DNA from: Moorena producens 3L
GTDB taxonomy: Bacteria > Cyanobacteriota > Cyanobacteriia > Cyanobacteriales > Coleofasciculaceae
Assembly: GCF_000211815.1 (NCBI RefSeq)
Contig: NZ_GL890828.1
Span: 21,626-85,625 of the forward strand
Direction of reading: 5' to 3'
Length of the DNA: 64,000 nt
In this document: one piece after another, positions 16,536-25,069 of the stretch
Layout: each line of letters opens with the position of its first letter
Position numbering within the stretch: the stretch's first letter is position 1
Notes under the pieces: model-generated
Database searches by the model: none
The model's input: only the letters and a program-made list of their open reading frames with translations
What the model was told of the DNA's origin: nothing
Program-made: the position numbers and the translations under genes

Positions 16536-17042
16536 ATGAAAAAAAACCGCCTGTGTTGGTTTGCTGCTGCTATTGGTCTGATTCTGGATCAGCTGACTAA
16601 ATATTGGGTGGTGCAGAATTTTGAATTGGAAGAGACTCTACCCCTGTGGCAAGGGGTGTTTCACTTTACCTATTTTACTAATACTGGTGCCGCTTTCAGT
16701 CTCTTTAGTGAAGACGGCAGCTGGTTGCGCTGGCTGTCCTTAGCCGTCAGTCTTGGTTTAATCGCTCTAGCTTGGTTTGGACCAAAGCTGATTAGATTGG
16801 AACAGCTTGGTTATGGCTTCATACTGGGAGGAGCATTAGGGAATGGCATAGACCGTTTTTTCAACAGTTGTTTGGTAGATAACCAGACAGTAACGGGTTG
16901 CGTTGTGGATTTCCTCCATTTTCGGTTGATTAACTTCCCGGTATTTAATGTGGCCGATGTGTGTATCAACTTAGGTATTGTATGCTTGCTTATTGCAAGT
17001 TTTAAGCATCAATCTCCAAAATCTAGGGAGAGGGGACAATAA
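16536..17042 (+). CDS. lspA: Lipoprotein signal peptidase (signal peptidase II)
   Basis: It is an inner-membrane aspartyl protease that removes signal peptides of prolipoproteins such as the PstS and Psb27 encoded nearby. It has 168 residues and four membrane helices. The catalytic aspartates lie in GNGIDRFF and FNVADVCIN; the first helix has the typical LILDQLTKYWV motif and TNTGAAFSLF follows. It is in the same orientation as bioB-bioY but separated by 170 bp with a heptamer array. Confidence 0.96.
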   Translation: MKKNRLCWFAAAIGLILDQLTKYWVVQNFELEETLPLWQGVFHFTYFTNTGAAFSLFSEDGSWLRWLSLAVSLGLIALAWFGPKLIRLEQLGYGFILGGALGNGIDRFFNSCLVDNQTVTGCVVDFLHFRLINFPVFNVADVCINLGIVCLLIASFKHQSPKSRERGQ

Positions 17043-17165
17043 CATAGTCATAACTTACAAGCCACAATACACAAGGGTTATGGCCAATCTGCTTCCATAA
17101 TCCTGTGCCCTGTCTTCCCTCTGTGCCCCGTCTTTCCCTTATTCGCCCTTTTCCTAACTTATTTG

Positions 17166-17191
17166 CCAAATCCGGATCGTGCTGGATTTGG
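17166..17191 (+). terminator. Stem-loop between lspA and fur
   Basis: CCAAATCC (17166-17173) pairs perfectly with GGATTTGG (17184-17191), loop 10 nt, followed by TATTTTC. It lies about 120 nt after the lspA stop. The remaining 160 bp before fur are AT-rich, with no gene. Confidence 0.6.
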
Positions 17192-17355
17192 TATTTTCGG
17201 CGTATCCCTGTATCCGAGCTCGATCCGTGCCTGCCCTATTCTCAAAAGTAACCAATAATCCTTTACTATTTATTCTCAATTAGAAAATTTTCTTGCAAGT
17301 GAGAGAAATAATTATTTAATATTGTCAATAATGGCTCGTTTTTGAGAGGGTTACC

Positions 17356-17862
17356 ATGGCTAACTATACAGCTGCTTCACTCAAGGCCGAACTCAATGCT
17401 CGAGGTTGGCGTATGACACCACAACGGGAGACCATTCTCCACGTTTTCCAAAATTTACCGAGAGGAACCCATCTCAGTGCTGAGGAACTTCACGAATTGC
17501 TCGAGCAACGAGCAGAAGGAATCAGCTTATCTACTATTTACCGTAGCGTTAAGTTAATGTCACGGATGGGCATCCTGCGGGAATTGGAGTTGGCAGAAGG
17601 GCATAAACATTATGAACTCAATCAGCCTTTTCCCCATCATCACCATCATCTGGTGTGTATTCAGTGTAACCAGACCGTTGAATTCAAGAATGACTCAATC
17701 TTGAAACAAGGGATGAAGCAGGTGGAAAAAGAAGGCTTGCAGCTGATTGATTGCCAGCTGACCATTCATACCATTTGCCCAGAAGCCCTGCGCATGGGAT
17801 GGCCTTCGGCTCTACCGAGTAATTGGCGTTGCTCTCGATCCATTGCGATGCACGAACATTAG
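17356..17862 (+). CDS. fur: Fur-family metalloregulator (FurA-like)
   Basis: It is an iron-responsive DNA-binding repressor. It has 168 residues; GAGAGGG lies 6 nt before the ATG. The N-terminal winged helix contains GWRMTPQRETILHVFQNLP and ISLSTIYRSVKLMSRMGILR. The His cluster HHHHH is at 94-98, CIQC at 101-104, and EFKNDSILKQGMK and DCQLTIH follow, all close to cyanobacterial FurA. The C-terminal cysteines are at 141 and 159, separated by 17 residues (PEALRMGWPSALPSNWR), instead of the usual C-x-x-C. This may be a lineage-typical variant or an in-frame insertion. It is autonomous, upstream of a convergent ABC ATPase gene. Confidence 0.92.
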   Translation: MANYTAASLKAELNARGWRMTPQRETILHVFQNLPRGTHLSAEELHELLEQRAEGISLSTIYRSVKLMSRMGILRELELAEGHKHYELNQPFPHHHHHLVCIQCNQTVEFKNDSILKQGMKQVEKEGLQLIDCQLTIHTICPEALRMGWPSALPSNWRCSRSIAMHEH

Positions 17863-17885
17863 TTTTGTGAGTGGTTGTCGTTTTG

Positions 17886-18905
17886 TCAATGAACTAAATG
17901 ACAAGCAACATAATGTCCTCTACCTGCATCTTTAAACTCTGGTTCTGGGTCTTGCCGACAAGTATCCATTACCATAGGACAGCGAGTGTGAAACCGACAA
18001 CCTTTGGGGGGATTGCTGGGGCTGGGTACATCACCTGTTAGGATAATACGTTCCCGTTGACGCTCAAGTTCAGGGTCAGGAATTGGTACGGCTGAGATTA
18101 ATGCTTGGGTATAGGGATGCAAGGGGTTCTCATATAAACAGACGCGATCTGCGAGTTCTACTATTTTGCCTAGGTACATTACTGCCACCCGGTCAGAAAT
18201 GTGGCGCACTATACTTAAATCGTGAGCAATAAATAGATAAGTTAAGCCCATATCTGCTTGCAACGACTGCATCAAGTTAACGACTTGGGCTTGAATGGAT
18301 ACATCTAAAGCAGCAATCGGTTCATCACATACTATAAAGTCAGGGTTTAAAGCTAAGGCGCGAGCAATCACAATCCGCTGACGCTGACCCCCAGAGAATT
18401 CGTGGGGATAGCGATTGATAAACTGGGGATTGAGTCCTACCACCTCTAGTAAGGACTGGACTCGTTCTTGTTTTTGTTTACCGATGGCTAACCCATGGAT
18501 TTGCAGGGGTTCACCGACAATACTTCCTACGGTCATCCTGGGATTGAGAGAAGCATAGGGGTCTTGAAAAATCATTTGCATCCGGCGGCGCATCTGGCGC
18601 AGGGATTCAGCCTCTAGCTGGGTTAGGTCGATATTTTCAAAGTAAACATGACCAGCTGTCGGACGGTATAGTTGTAGGATCGCTCGTCCGGTGGTACTTT
18701 TGCCACAGCCAGATTCTCCTACTAAGCCTAAAGTTTCGCCACGGTTGATATCGAAGTTGAGTCCATCAACAGCTTTGATGGAGCCAATTTGCTTTTGCCA
18801 GATGATTCCTTGGGTGATGGGGAAGTGCATCTGTAGGTTTTCTATGTGTAAGAGACTTTTGTTTTGTGGGTTGGGCTTGGGGTTGTCTAGCTGTGGTGCT
18901 GTCAT
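17886..18905 (-). CDS. Oligopeptide/dipeptide-type ABC transporter ATPase (OppF/DppF-like)
   Basis: It is a cytoplasmic ATPase subunit of a peptide (or nickel/dipeptide-like) importer. It has 339 residues. Walker A is GESGCGKST, the Q-loop MIFQDPYASLNPRMTVG, the signature FSGGQRQRI, Walker B DFIVCDEPIAALDVS and the H-loop IAHDLSIV. The C-terminal oligopeptide-transporter extension ends with GCRFHTRCPMVMDTC, whose cysteines can bind an iron-sulfur cluster in DppD-type proteins. No permease, binding-protein or partner ATPase gene is adjacent, so it works with components encoded elsewhere. Confidence 0.92.
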   Translation of the reverse strand: MTAPQLDNPKPNPQNKSLLHIENLQMHFPITQGIIWQKQIGSIKAVDGLNFDINRGETLGLVGESGCGKSTTGRAILQLYRPTAGHVYFENIDLTQLEAESLRQMRRRMQMIFQDPYASLNPRMTVGSIVGEPLQIHGLAIGKQKQERVQSLLEVVGLNPQFINRYPHEFSGGQRQRIVIARALALNPDFIVCDEPIAALDVSIQAQVVNLMQSLQADMGLTYLFIAHDLSIVRHISDRVAVMYLGKIVELADRVCLYENPLHPYTQALISAVPIPDPELERQRERIILTGDVPSPSNPPKGCRFHTRCPMVMDTCRQDPEPEFKDAGRGHYVACHLVH

Positions 18906-18988
18906 GTGATTGTTTAATGCTTAATCGCAATCATATTAGCCGTTCACATGCCATTGCTTTAATGTTTGACAACACCAACTTGTCTTGA

Positions 18989-19603
18989 TTAAGGATTACC
19001 AGAGTCAGGCATAGCATGGGTAGACAGTAACTCGTTAACGTAGCGCCGAATTACAATCTGCTGCTGGTCAGGGCTAAGGCGTTTGGCTTGAATCAGGGAG
19101 TCGAGGCTAACCCCATTGACCAGGGCTAACAGGGCGTTGGCTTCTAACTCTGGCTCTATGTTAGGTCGAATCAGTTTGGCTGACTGTAGAGCTTTCAACT
19201 CTTGAATAATCACCTGACGGAGCTGAGCAGCACTATGTTGATGCTCAGCCATCAGGGATTCTCGTCCAATGGCATACCCCAAAAAGGCCACCCAGACCTT
19301 GAGAATATCTTGCCGTTCAGTGTCTAGTGGCAAAAACGCAGATAGCATTTCTACCAGTCGATCGACTCCCCTAGCGTGCTCTGTTGCAGCCTGCATGGTT
19401 TTTTGCAGACGCTGAGTTACTTGATTAAGGGCAAACAGAATAAGCTCCTGCTTATCTCGAAAGTGGTGAGTAACAACTCCGGTGGTGCAACCCAGCTCTT
19501 GGGCGATCGCGCGCATACTGGTGCGATCTAACCCCTCTCGGACAATAACTCGCCAGGCGGCTTCAGAAACTTCAAGGCGGCGATCCTGTTGGGACATGAG
19601 CAT
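18989..19603 (-). CDS. TetR/AcrR-family repressor
   Basis: A protein of 204 residues (ATG at 19603; a second in-frame ATG at 19597). The N-terminal helix-turn-helix reads TSMRAIAQELGCTTGVVTHHF with the typical DKQEL following. The C-terminal ligand domain resembles the BetI-like TetR_C_6 type, by eye. It lies divergent from two membrane-protein genes whose promoter contains a large double palindrome (19785-19823), the most likely operator. A TATAGCAG-type MITE (19614-19721) sits 10 bp upstream of the start codon, so the original leader of this gene has been replaced. No good ribosome-binding site is visible. Confidence 0.88.
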   Translation of the reverse strand: MLMSQQDRRLEVSEAAWRVIVREGLDRTSMRAIAQELGCTTGVVTHHFRDKQELILFALNQVTQRLQKTMQAATEHARGVDRLVEMLSAFLPLDTERQDILKVWVAFLGYAIGRESLMAEHQHSAAQLRQVIIQELKALQSAKLIRPNIEPELEANALLALVNGVSLDSLIQAKRLSPDQQQIVIRRYVNELLSTHAMPDSGNP

Positions 19604-19613
19604 TAAAGGGAAC

Positions 19614-19721
19614 TATAGCAGAAGTCAGAAGTCAGAAGTCAGAAGTCAGAAGTAAAACTATTGCGCTTACAAAGGGTGTGAGACTAATGTCGATGTCCTA
19701 ACTGCCCTGGCGACTGCTATA
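19614..19721 (+). mobile_element. TATAGCAG-type MITE, copy T1
   Basis: 108 bp bounded by TATAGCAG and CTGCTATA. One side is an array of AGAAGTC heptamers. The other side reads TTGCGCTTACAAAGGGTGTG, then ATGTCCTAACTGCCCTGGCG. TA at both tips suggests TA target duplication, as in IS630/Tc1-mariner elements (inference). Other copies are at 50517-50622, 54610-54899 (interrupted) and 55302-55408. Confidence 0.8.
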
Positions 19722-19772
19722 ACCAGATAACACCAGATATAAAGTGGGACATAAACAAAGTCTCAATGCCTA

Positions 19773-19823
19773 TTGACAGCTTATCATAACAGTTGTTATA
19801 TTGTTAGCATAACAACTGTTATG
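19773..19823 (+). promoter_or_regulatory. Promoter with double-palindrome TetR operator
   Basis: TTGACA (19773-19778), then a 17-bp spacer and TTATAT (19796-19801), form a near-consensus promoter reading right. CATAACAGTTGTTAT (19785-19799) and ATAACAACTGTTATG (19809-19823) are perfect inverted copies 9 bp apart, and each is itself almost palindromic. One lies between the -35 and -10 boxes and the other at the expected start of transcription, so binding of a repressor dimer pair would block the promoter. The nearby tetR product is the likely ligand (inference). Confidence 0.85.
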
Positions 19824-19834
19824 AGGTTAAGCTA

Positions 19835-20431
19835 ATGCACTCTGAGCTGACTTGTCCCTCCCCTCGCTCTGGTCTCAAAGGTTGGCTTGATCGCTTCACC
19901 GGACCAGGGGCAACCCAAGCTGAGTTGCTGATACAATTTGTGCCGTCGCTGGTGGCTTTGGTAGCAGCTCCAACCTACGCGCTGACCCTCCCAATACAGT
20001 GGAGCCCGTTGCAATTAGGACTGATTGCTGTTCTTGGCCTTGATTTAGTGGGGGGTCTCCTCACCAATGCCACTTCCACCGCTAAGGGTTGGTATCACCG
20101 ACCGGAACAGGGTTGGCAGCAGCATTTAGGATTTGTGTCTGTTCATGTGATCCATGTCTTGTTAGTGGCGCTGCTATTTCGTGGGGGAGATTGGGGGTTC
20201 TTGATCGGTGTGTCCAGCTACCTGTTGGGGGCATCAGTGTTGATTTTGCGGTCTCCCCTCTATCTTCAACGTCCAGTAGCCCTAGGGCTTTACGGGTTAG
20301 GGCTGTTGGGCGATCGCTATCTATTTTCCCCAATGCCTGGTTTGGAATGGTTTCTCCCTTTGTTTTTTCTAAAAATATTAGTCAGTCATTTGCTTAAGGA
20401 AACCCCTTATCGCCCTAGGGAAACGCGATAA
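19835..20431 (+). CDS. Multi-pass membrane protein, unknown function
   Basis: A protein of 198 residues, ATG 12 bp after the operator. About five hydrophobic segments (LIQFVPSLVALVAAPTYAL, LGLIAVLGLDLVGGLL, HVIHVLLVALLF, FLIGVSSYLLGASVLILRSP and FLPLFFLKILVSHLL). WYHRPEQGWQQHLGFVSVHV lies between them. I do not recognise the family. The position behind a TetR-controlled promoter suggests a role in transport, drug or membrane stress, but this rests on context only. Confidence 0.7.
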   Translation: MHSELTCPSPRSGLKGWLDRFTGPGATQAELLIQFVPSLVALVAAPTYALTLPIQWSPLQLGLIAVLGLDLVGGLLTNATSTAKGWYHRPEQGWQQHLGFVSVHVIHVLLVALLFRGGDWGFLIGVSSYLLGASVLILRSPLYLQRPVALGLYGLGLLGDRYLFSPMPGLEWFLPLFFLKILVSHLLKETPYRPRETR

Positions 20432-20492
20432 GATTTTCTGGTACTGATTTGTGGTGTTTGACAGGAATAATTCTAGTTGTGAGGTAATTACA

Positions 20493-21011
20493 ATGACAAT
20501 AACTATTAGACATCTGGTATCTGCACTCTTGGTTTTATCTTTTGGATTGTTGGGGTCTCTAATTCCTGGTGGTTCAATTGAAACAAGGAGTTTCTCACAC
20601 ATTGACCCCTTGATATTGGGGGCATTTAATACCTTCTTAACTTCCCTAGAGATAGTCAGCCTTTTAATTATTTACTTTATCTTCAAAGATTTAAAGTGGG
20701 CGTTCATTGTGTCTAGCTTATGTGCTATGTCCTATTTTATCGTATACGCCCTAGACTTAGGAACACTCTTTCCAGTTTCGCCAGATCCCATGCCTCAGGC
20801 GCTATTTGTAATTGAAGTATTGGGAATGATTGTTTCTCTTCCTTTACTATTTCTTTCTGTTCGCGGAGCTATGACGAGTAACACTAGTGGCAAGGAGCAA
20901 GTAATAGAAAGCAAACCCTATTCAAAGACGTTTGTATATTTCGCTTTCTTTTTGGTTATTGTTGGTGTTGGCATTATTACCTTTGCTACGAAATCGGCTA
21001 TAGGTAGCTAA
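20493..21011 (+). CDS. Membrane protein, unknown function
   Basis: A protein of 172 residues from the ATG at 20493 (MTITIRHLVSALLVLSFGLL), preceded by GAGG; an in-frame start at 20451 is less likely. Four hydrophobic helices (about 8-26, 43-62, 68-86, 107-123) and a fifth near the C-terminus (FVYFAFFLVIVGVGIITFAT). No family recognised. It follows the previous membrane gene by 61 bp in the same direction, so it is probably in the same TetR-controlled unit. Confidence 0.65.
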   Translation: MTITIRHLVSALLVLSFGLLGSLIPGGSIETRSFSHIDPLILGAFNTFLTSLEIVSLLIIYFIFKDLKWAFIVSSLCAMSYFIVYALDLGTLFPVSPDPMPQALFVIEVLGMIVSLPLLFLSVRGAMTSNTSGKEQVIESKPYSKTFVYFAFFLVIVGVGIITFATKSAIGS

Positions 21012-21029
21012 CAGTGCCTAACATTCGTA

Positions 21030-21600
21030 AGTATTCAGCTGTCAGCTATCAGCTTTGTGGCACAGCGTCGAAGCCTGTACCAGGCTACGGTAACAGCTAT
21101 CGTAAGCTATCAGCTATCAGCTATCAGCTATCAGCTATCAGCTTATGGCTTAGATCACAGCGTCGAAGCCTGTGCCACCCTACTTGAGGTGTTTTTGAAT
21201 AAAATCAGCTGACCACTGACCACTGACGGCTGACGGCTGAATGCTTACCAGCTATCAGCTTATGGGCATAGGGCAAGCTACACCGAACAGCTTTTGAATA
21301 ACAAAAATAACCATTAGTTTAATCTGAGTTAAGGAAAGCTGACCGCTGACTGCTGACCGCTGAATGCTTAAGAATTAGAAGGAATATGTTTGCTTTTTAT
21401 ATCAATCCTATGTTTACATCTCAAATAAAAATTATATAGCGTTTATCATAGCTATGAGGTACATTCAAGGTTCTTACCGCTGCTCCGTTCGCGTTTGGCC
21501 GTAGGCCACGCGGGGCGCGTTCGCGCAGCGTCTGGCAAAGCCAGTAAGCGTGGCCCACGGCCTTAGCTCCCTAAAACCCTAAGGGCGAGGTACCTCATCC
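21030..21600. repeat. Composite of heptamer arrays and GC palindromes
   Basis: Arrays of AGCTATC heptamers (about 21100-21142), GCTGACC/GACTGCT heptamers (about 21205-21240 and 21338-21366), and two copies of a TGAGGTGTTTTTGAATAA-type module. At 21480-21560 there is a GC-rich palindromic block with GGCCGTAGGCC and GGCCACGG-like cores. No gene. Confidence 0.7.
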
Positions 21601-21617
21601 GATTGAGAGTGCTATAT

Positions 21618-24032
21618 ATGACAATGATATATCTAGAGCTAAACAATCAAGGTCAAGTACTTCGTTTTTCTCTTGAGAAAGGATTTTATCGATTAGGACG
21701 CGATCGCACTTGGTCAGATTTCGATATTCCTGAAACAGGCTGGACTATTGTCTCCCAACGCCATGCTTTTCTGCTTCAAGAGGGAGAGGATTATCGGATT
21801 TTTGATGGTGATGGGGCAAATCCAAGTACTAATGGACTATTTGTTAACCACACTCGCATCACTGATGGGTATCTTCTGAAACATGGCTTAGAGTTGACCA
21901 TTGGACAAAATCCTCGGGATTACATTCGCCTCACTTACTTTAATCCTGCCCATAGTCAACCAAGGGTGACGCCAAATAAACGGCAGCTTTCCTTGGCAAG
22001 TGTGCAAAATTGGCCAGTGCAATTGGGTCGTTCTCCTAATCCTGAACTTTCCTACTGTTGGCCATTAGATGCACCGACAGTTTCCTCCCTTCACGCTACC
22101 CTTATCAAGATTTACGAAGGCAATTATCAGATTAATAATTATAGCAGAAATGGTACCTTTATCAATGACAAGTTAATCCATAAACCAGTTTTACTTAAGG
22201 ATGGGGATACGATTCGGATTGGTCCGTTTATATTACTGTTGAGGCAGGATACTTTAGAATTAGTTGACCAAGGTAATCAAATTCGGATTGATGCTGATAA
22301 ATTGCTGCGCGAGGTTAATTATAAATTAGGCAAAAAACGCACTATCCTGAATCACGTTTCTATGCCGATTGAACCTGGTCAGTTAGTGGCTTTGGTAGGA
22401 GGTAGTGGCACTGGTAAATCTACGTTACTGAAAACTCTATTAGGAATTGCACCAATTACTAAAGGTACTGTATTTATCAATGGCCAAGATTTGCGACAGC
22501 ATTTTAATCAGTACCGCTCACAAATTGGCTATGTTCCCCAAGATGATATTGTGCATCGGGATTTAACTGTAAAAGAAGTATTAACCTATGCCTGTGAATT
22601 ACGATTACCACCAGATACTGATGTGAAACAGGTGGTGAAGCAAACTTTGTCACAAGTCAAACTGGATTTTGTGAGAAACACGGTTGTGGGTAATCTGAGT
22701 GGGGGACAACGGAAACGAGTCAGTATTGCTGTGGAATTATTGGCTGATCCGAAACTGTTCTTTCTGGATGAACCTACTTCTGGTCTAGATCCAGGACTGG
22801 ATAAGGAAATGATGCAGCTATTGCGAGAATTAGCGAATCAGGGACGAACTGTGGTGCTGGTGACTCATGCTACTGCGAATATTGACGTATGCGATCGCAT
22901 TGCCTTTATGGGTCGGGGTGGACGGTTGTGTTACTTTGGTCCTCCCACAGAAGCGATGGACTTTTTTAAGATGCCATCTCCAGACTTAAGATACTTCCCT
23001 GATATTTACCTGAAGCTAGAGCAAGGGGAAACACCGGAGGAACTTGAGCAGAATAGTGAACACTGGCATCAGCGGTTTCTCAGCTCACCTGGTTACAAGA
23101 CCTACATTTCAGCACACCTCAGTCCTGGTCAAAGGTTGCTATCGACCTCAATCCCTAGCAAAAGTGCTGGTATTCCTGTTTTCAAGCAACTCAAGCAACT
23201 GCTGTTGCTCAGTCAGCGCTATCTACAACTAGTAGTGCGGGATATGCGAAGTCTTGCCCTAGCCTTACTAACTGCTCCGATTGGGATTAGTTTGATTATT
23301 CTGACGTTGTCAGGGAAAGACCCCTTAGCTCAACTGAAGTCTCCAGAGATAACCCAAGCACCTCTAGCGCTACGAGTATTGTTTATTTTTACCTGTGCTG
23401 CCCTGTGGGTTGGACTATCTAGTTCACTGCAAGAAATTGTGAAAGAGTCCAGTATTTATGCGAGAGAGCGACTGGTTAATTTAGGGTTATTTCCCTATCT
23501 CGGTTCCAAAGTACTGATTCGGTCTGGCTTAGCTATTTTACAAACTATCTTGATTGTTACTATTGTGCTCTATGGGTTTAAGCCACCTACCTCTGAACTA
23601 CTGGATTGGAAAATTGGCTTGGGAATCACTACTTTTTTAACCATTATCGCTGCTACCAGTTTAGGTCTGATGGTATCGACATTGGTTAAAAATGAAAGTG
23701 AAGCCAATAATACTATACCATTGATTTTGCTACCCCAGATTATTTTTTCTGGAGTTATTTTTAAACTAAAAGGATTAGCCAGTACACTATCTTGGCTGAT
23801 GGTAAGTCGTTGGTCAATGGGAGCTTACGGTGCCCTGGTAAATGTGAATAGCATGGTACCAGAACAGTCTTCCAGGTTTGGATTGAAGCTTCCTCCTCCT
23901 CCCTTTGAAGCAACACCCGTTTATGATGCCACCTGGCAAAATTTGATTCTTAACTGGCTACTACTGTGCTTACACACCGGGGTTTATTTAATAATCGCCT
24001 TTAAATTACAGAAGCGGAAGGATATTTTATAG
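21618..24032 (+). CDS. FHA-FHA-ABC transporter fusion (ABC-2/ABCG type)
   Basis: A protein of 804 residues from the ATG at 21618; a TTG at 21603 is in frame. The N-terminus carries two forkhead-associated phosphothreonine-binding domains: FYRLGRDRTWSDFDIP...SQRHAF...STNGLFVN (about 20-90) and VQLGRSPNPELSYCWPLDAP...SSLHATL...SRNGTFIN (about 128-198). The ATPase domain (about 225-450) has Walker A GGSGTGKST, signature LSGGQRKRV and Walker B LFFLDEPTSGLD. The C-terminal part (about 545-800) has six hydrophobic helices of the ABC-2 permease type. It is a half-transporter in the ABCG order, probably a homodimeric exporter controlled by Ser/Thr kinases through the FHA domains; the cargo is unknown. 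Single gene. Confidence 0.92.
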   Translation: MTMIYLELNNQGQVLRFSLEKGFYRLGRDRTWSDFDIPETGWTIVSQRHAFLLQEGEDYRIFDGDGANPSTNGLFVNHTRITDGYLLKHGLELTIGQNPRDYIRLTYFNPAHSQPRVTPNKRQLSLASVQNWPVQLGRSPNPELSYCWPLDAPTVSSLHATLIKIYEGNYQINNYSRNGTFINDKLIHKPVLLKDGDTIRIGPFILLLRQDTLELVDQGNQIRIDADKLLREVNYKLGKKRTILNHVSMPIEPGQLVALVGGSGTGKSTLLKTLLGIAPITKGTVFINGQDLRQHFNQYRSQIGYVPQDDIVHRDLTVKEVLTYACELRLPPDTDVKQVVKQTLSQVKLDFVRNTVVGNLSGGQRKRVSIAVELLADPKLFFLDEPTSGLDPGLDKEMMQLLRELANQGRTVVLVTHATANIDVCDRIAFMGRGGRLCYFGPPTEAMDFFKMPSPDLRYFPDIYLKLEQGETPEELEQNSEHWHQRFLSSPGYKTYISAHLSPGQRLLSTSIPSKSAGIPVFKQLKQLLLLSQRYLQLVVRDMRSLALALLTAPIGISLIILTLSGKDPLAQLKSPEITQAPLALRVLFIFTCAALWVGLSSSLQEIVKESSIYARERLVNLGLFPYLGSKVLIRSGLAILQTILIVTIVLYGFKPPTSELLDWKIGLGITTFLTIIAATSLGLMVSTLVKNESEANNTIPLILLPQIIFSGVIFKLKGLASTLSWLMVSRWSMGAYGALVNVNSMVPEQSSRFGLKLPPPPFEATPVYDATWQNLILNWLLLCLHTGVYLIIAFKLQKRKDIL

Positions 24033-24039
24033 GAAATAT

Positions 24040-24385
24040 GTAGGGTGGGCAGTGCTTACTTTGATCATTGTCAGGTTTTAAATTAGTCTGAGGCACTGCC
24101 CACCAGAGAATTAATTTTATAGTTAATTTACTGTCGGTGGGCAGAGAAATATAGAGTAGATGTAGGGTGGGCAGTGCTTACTTTTAGGATAGTCAGGTTT
24201 TAAATTAGTCGGATGCACTGCCCACCCTACTATTAATCTGTCGGTGGGCAGTGCTTACTTTTAGGATTATCAGCTTTTTCAATTGGTTTTATGCACTGCC
24301 CACCCTACTATTAATCTGTCGGTGGGCAGTGCTTACTTTTTAGGATTATCAGCTTTTCAATTGGTTTTATGCACTGCCCACCCTA
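24040..24385. repeat. Four hairpin units of the GTGGGCAGTGC family
   Basis: Units at about 24040-24104, 24162-24230, 24243-24308 and 24321-24385 each start GGTGGGCAGTGCTTACTTT and end GCACTGCCCACC, so each folds into a hairpin about 65 bp long. Arms are almost invariant while loops differ. It begins 7 bp after the ABC gene stop and may act as a transcript end. Confidence 0.85.
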
Positions 24386-24486
24386 CTATTAATCTCTGAT
24401 ATTAACACAAAAAATCATCGGATATCTTTTCTTTCTAACCTCTCCACAATCTCCATATTTCGTAATAAAAAAAATTACTAAACCCC

Positions 24487-24515
24487 TTGACAATAAATTA
24501 ATTTATAAATATATT
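24487..24515 (+). promoter_or_regulatory. Promoter of small-protein gene 24549
   Basis: TTGACA (24487-24492), 17 bp, TATATT (24510-24515), in a very AT-rich tract. The paralogous gene at 50183 has an analogous CCTTGACC...TATAAT arrangement at 50120-50149, so both may be expressed alike. Confidence 0.7.
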
Positions 24516-24548
24516 AATAATATAAGCAGTTTCAAGGAGTCATTACTG

Positions 24549-24782
24549 ATGACTAAAAACTTTCCACCTAACTCTGATGACAATATCACCCCTGAAAACG
24601 AAGGTCGTAAACGGAAGAAAGCCAAGCTCGTTTTGATCGGTTCTCCTGAAAAGGTTCGCAAAACAATTAATGCCATTTATTCCCTTAAGTATGCTTACCC
24701 AGACGAGTGGAGCACTCCCGAGCCTACTGGAAAACCGGGTGAGGTTATGACCTTTTTGATTCGATATTTTTACGTAGACTAG
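24549..24782 (+). CDS. Small conserved protein, paralogue of 50183-50383
   Basis: A protein of 77 residues with AGGAG upstream of the ATG. The first 25 residues are hydrophilic (NEGRKRKKAK). The C-terminal 50 residues match those of the protein at 50183: G-S/T-x-E-x-V, then YSL-x-YA, EW-x-x-x-EPT and PGEV-x-T. The match covers about 18 identical positions in 50. It is not a membrane protein. I recall similar short proteins ending in PGEVMSIL-x-RY in other cyanobacteria but know no function. It is monocistronic, with its own promoter and terminator, in an otherwise repeat-rich stretch. Confidence 0.75.
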   Translation: MTKNFPPNSDDNITPENEGRKRKKAKLVLIGSPEKVRKTINAIYSLKYAYPDEWSTPEPTGKPGEVMTFLIRYFYVD

Positions 24783-24793
24783 GATAGTAAATT

Positions 24794-24812
24794 GCCAGGG
24801 CAAAGCCCTGGC
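24794..24812 (+). terminator. Terminator of small-protein gene
   Basis: GCCAGGGC-AAA-GCCCTGGC, a perfect 8-bp stem starting 11 nt after the stop codon. A T-run (CGTTTTTTG) occurs about 16 nt later, so termination efficiency is uncertain. Confidence 0.6.
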
Positions 24813-24932
24813 GACTATGAATGGTGAACGTTTTTTGTGGAGGGATATAAATCAGGATGAAGGATGAGTTAGAATGTGGTTGCTTTCGAGCAGTTGCTGA
24901 CTAATTCGATAAGAATGTATTAGTTCATCAGT

Positions 24933-25029
24933 AGCGATGCAGCGCGGTCTTGGGGAGGCAGCGCGGTCTTGGGGGTTTCCCCCATGAGCGACTGCCGTGG
25001 TCCCCCCCATGAGCGACTGCATCAAGACA
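24933..25029. mobile_element. Modular palindromic element, locus B (2 left : 2 right units)
   Basis: AGCGATGCAG start, two GCAGCGCGGTCTTGGGG units, a GGGTTTCCCCC centre, two CATGAGCGACTGC units, end TGCATCAAGACAG. It lies between the small-protein gene and a free-standing terminator. No gene. Confidence 0.8.
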
Positions 25030-25069
25030 GTGATTTAGAGTTGAGTTGAGCTCAGCTTTACAAAAGAAT

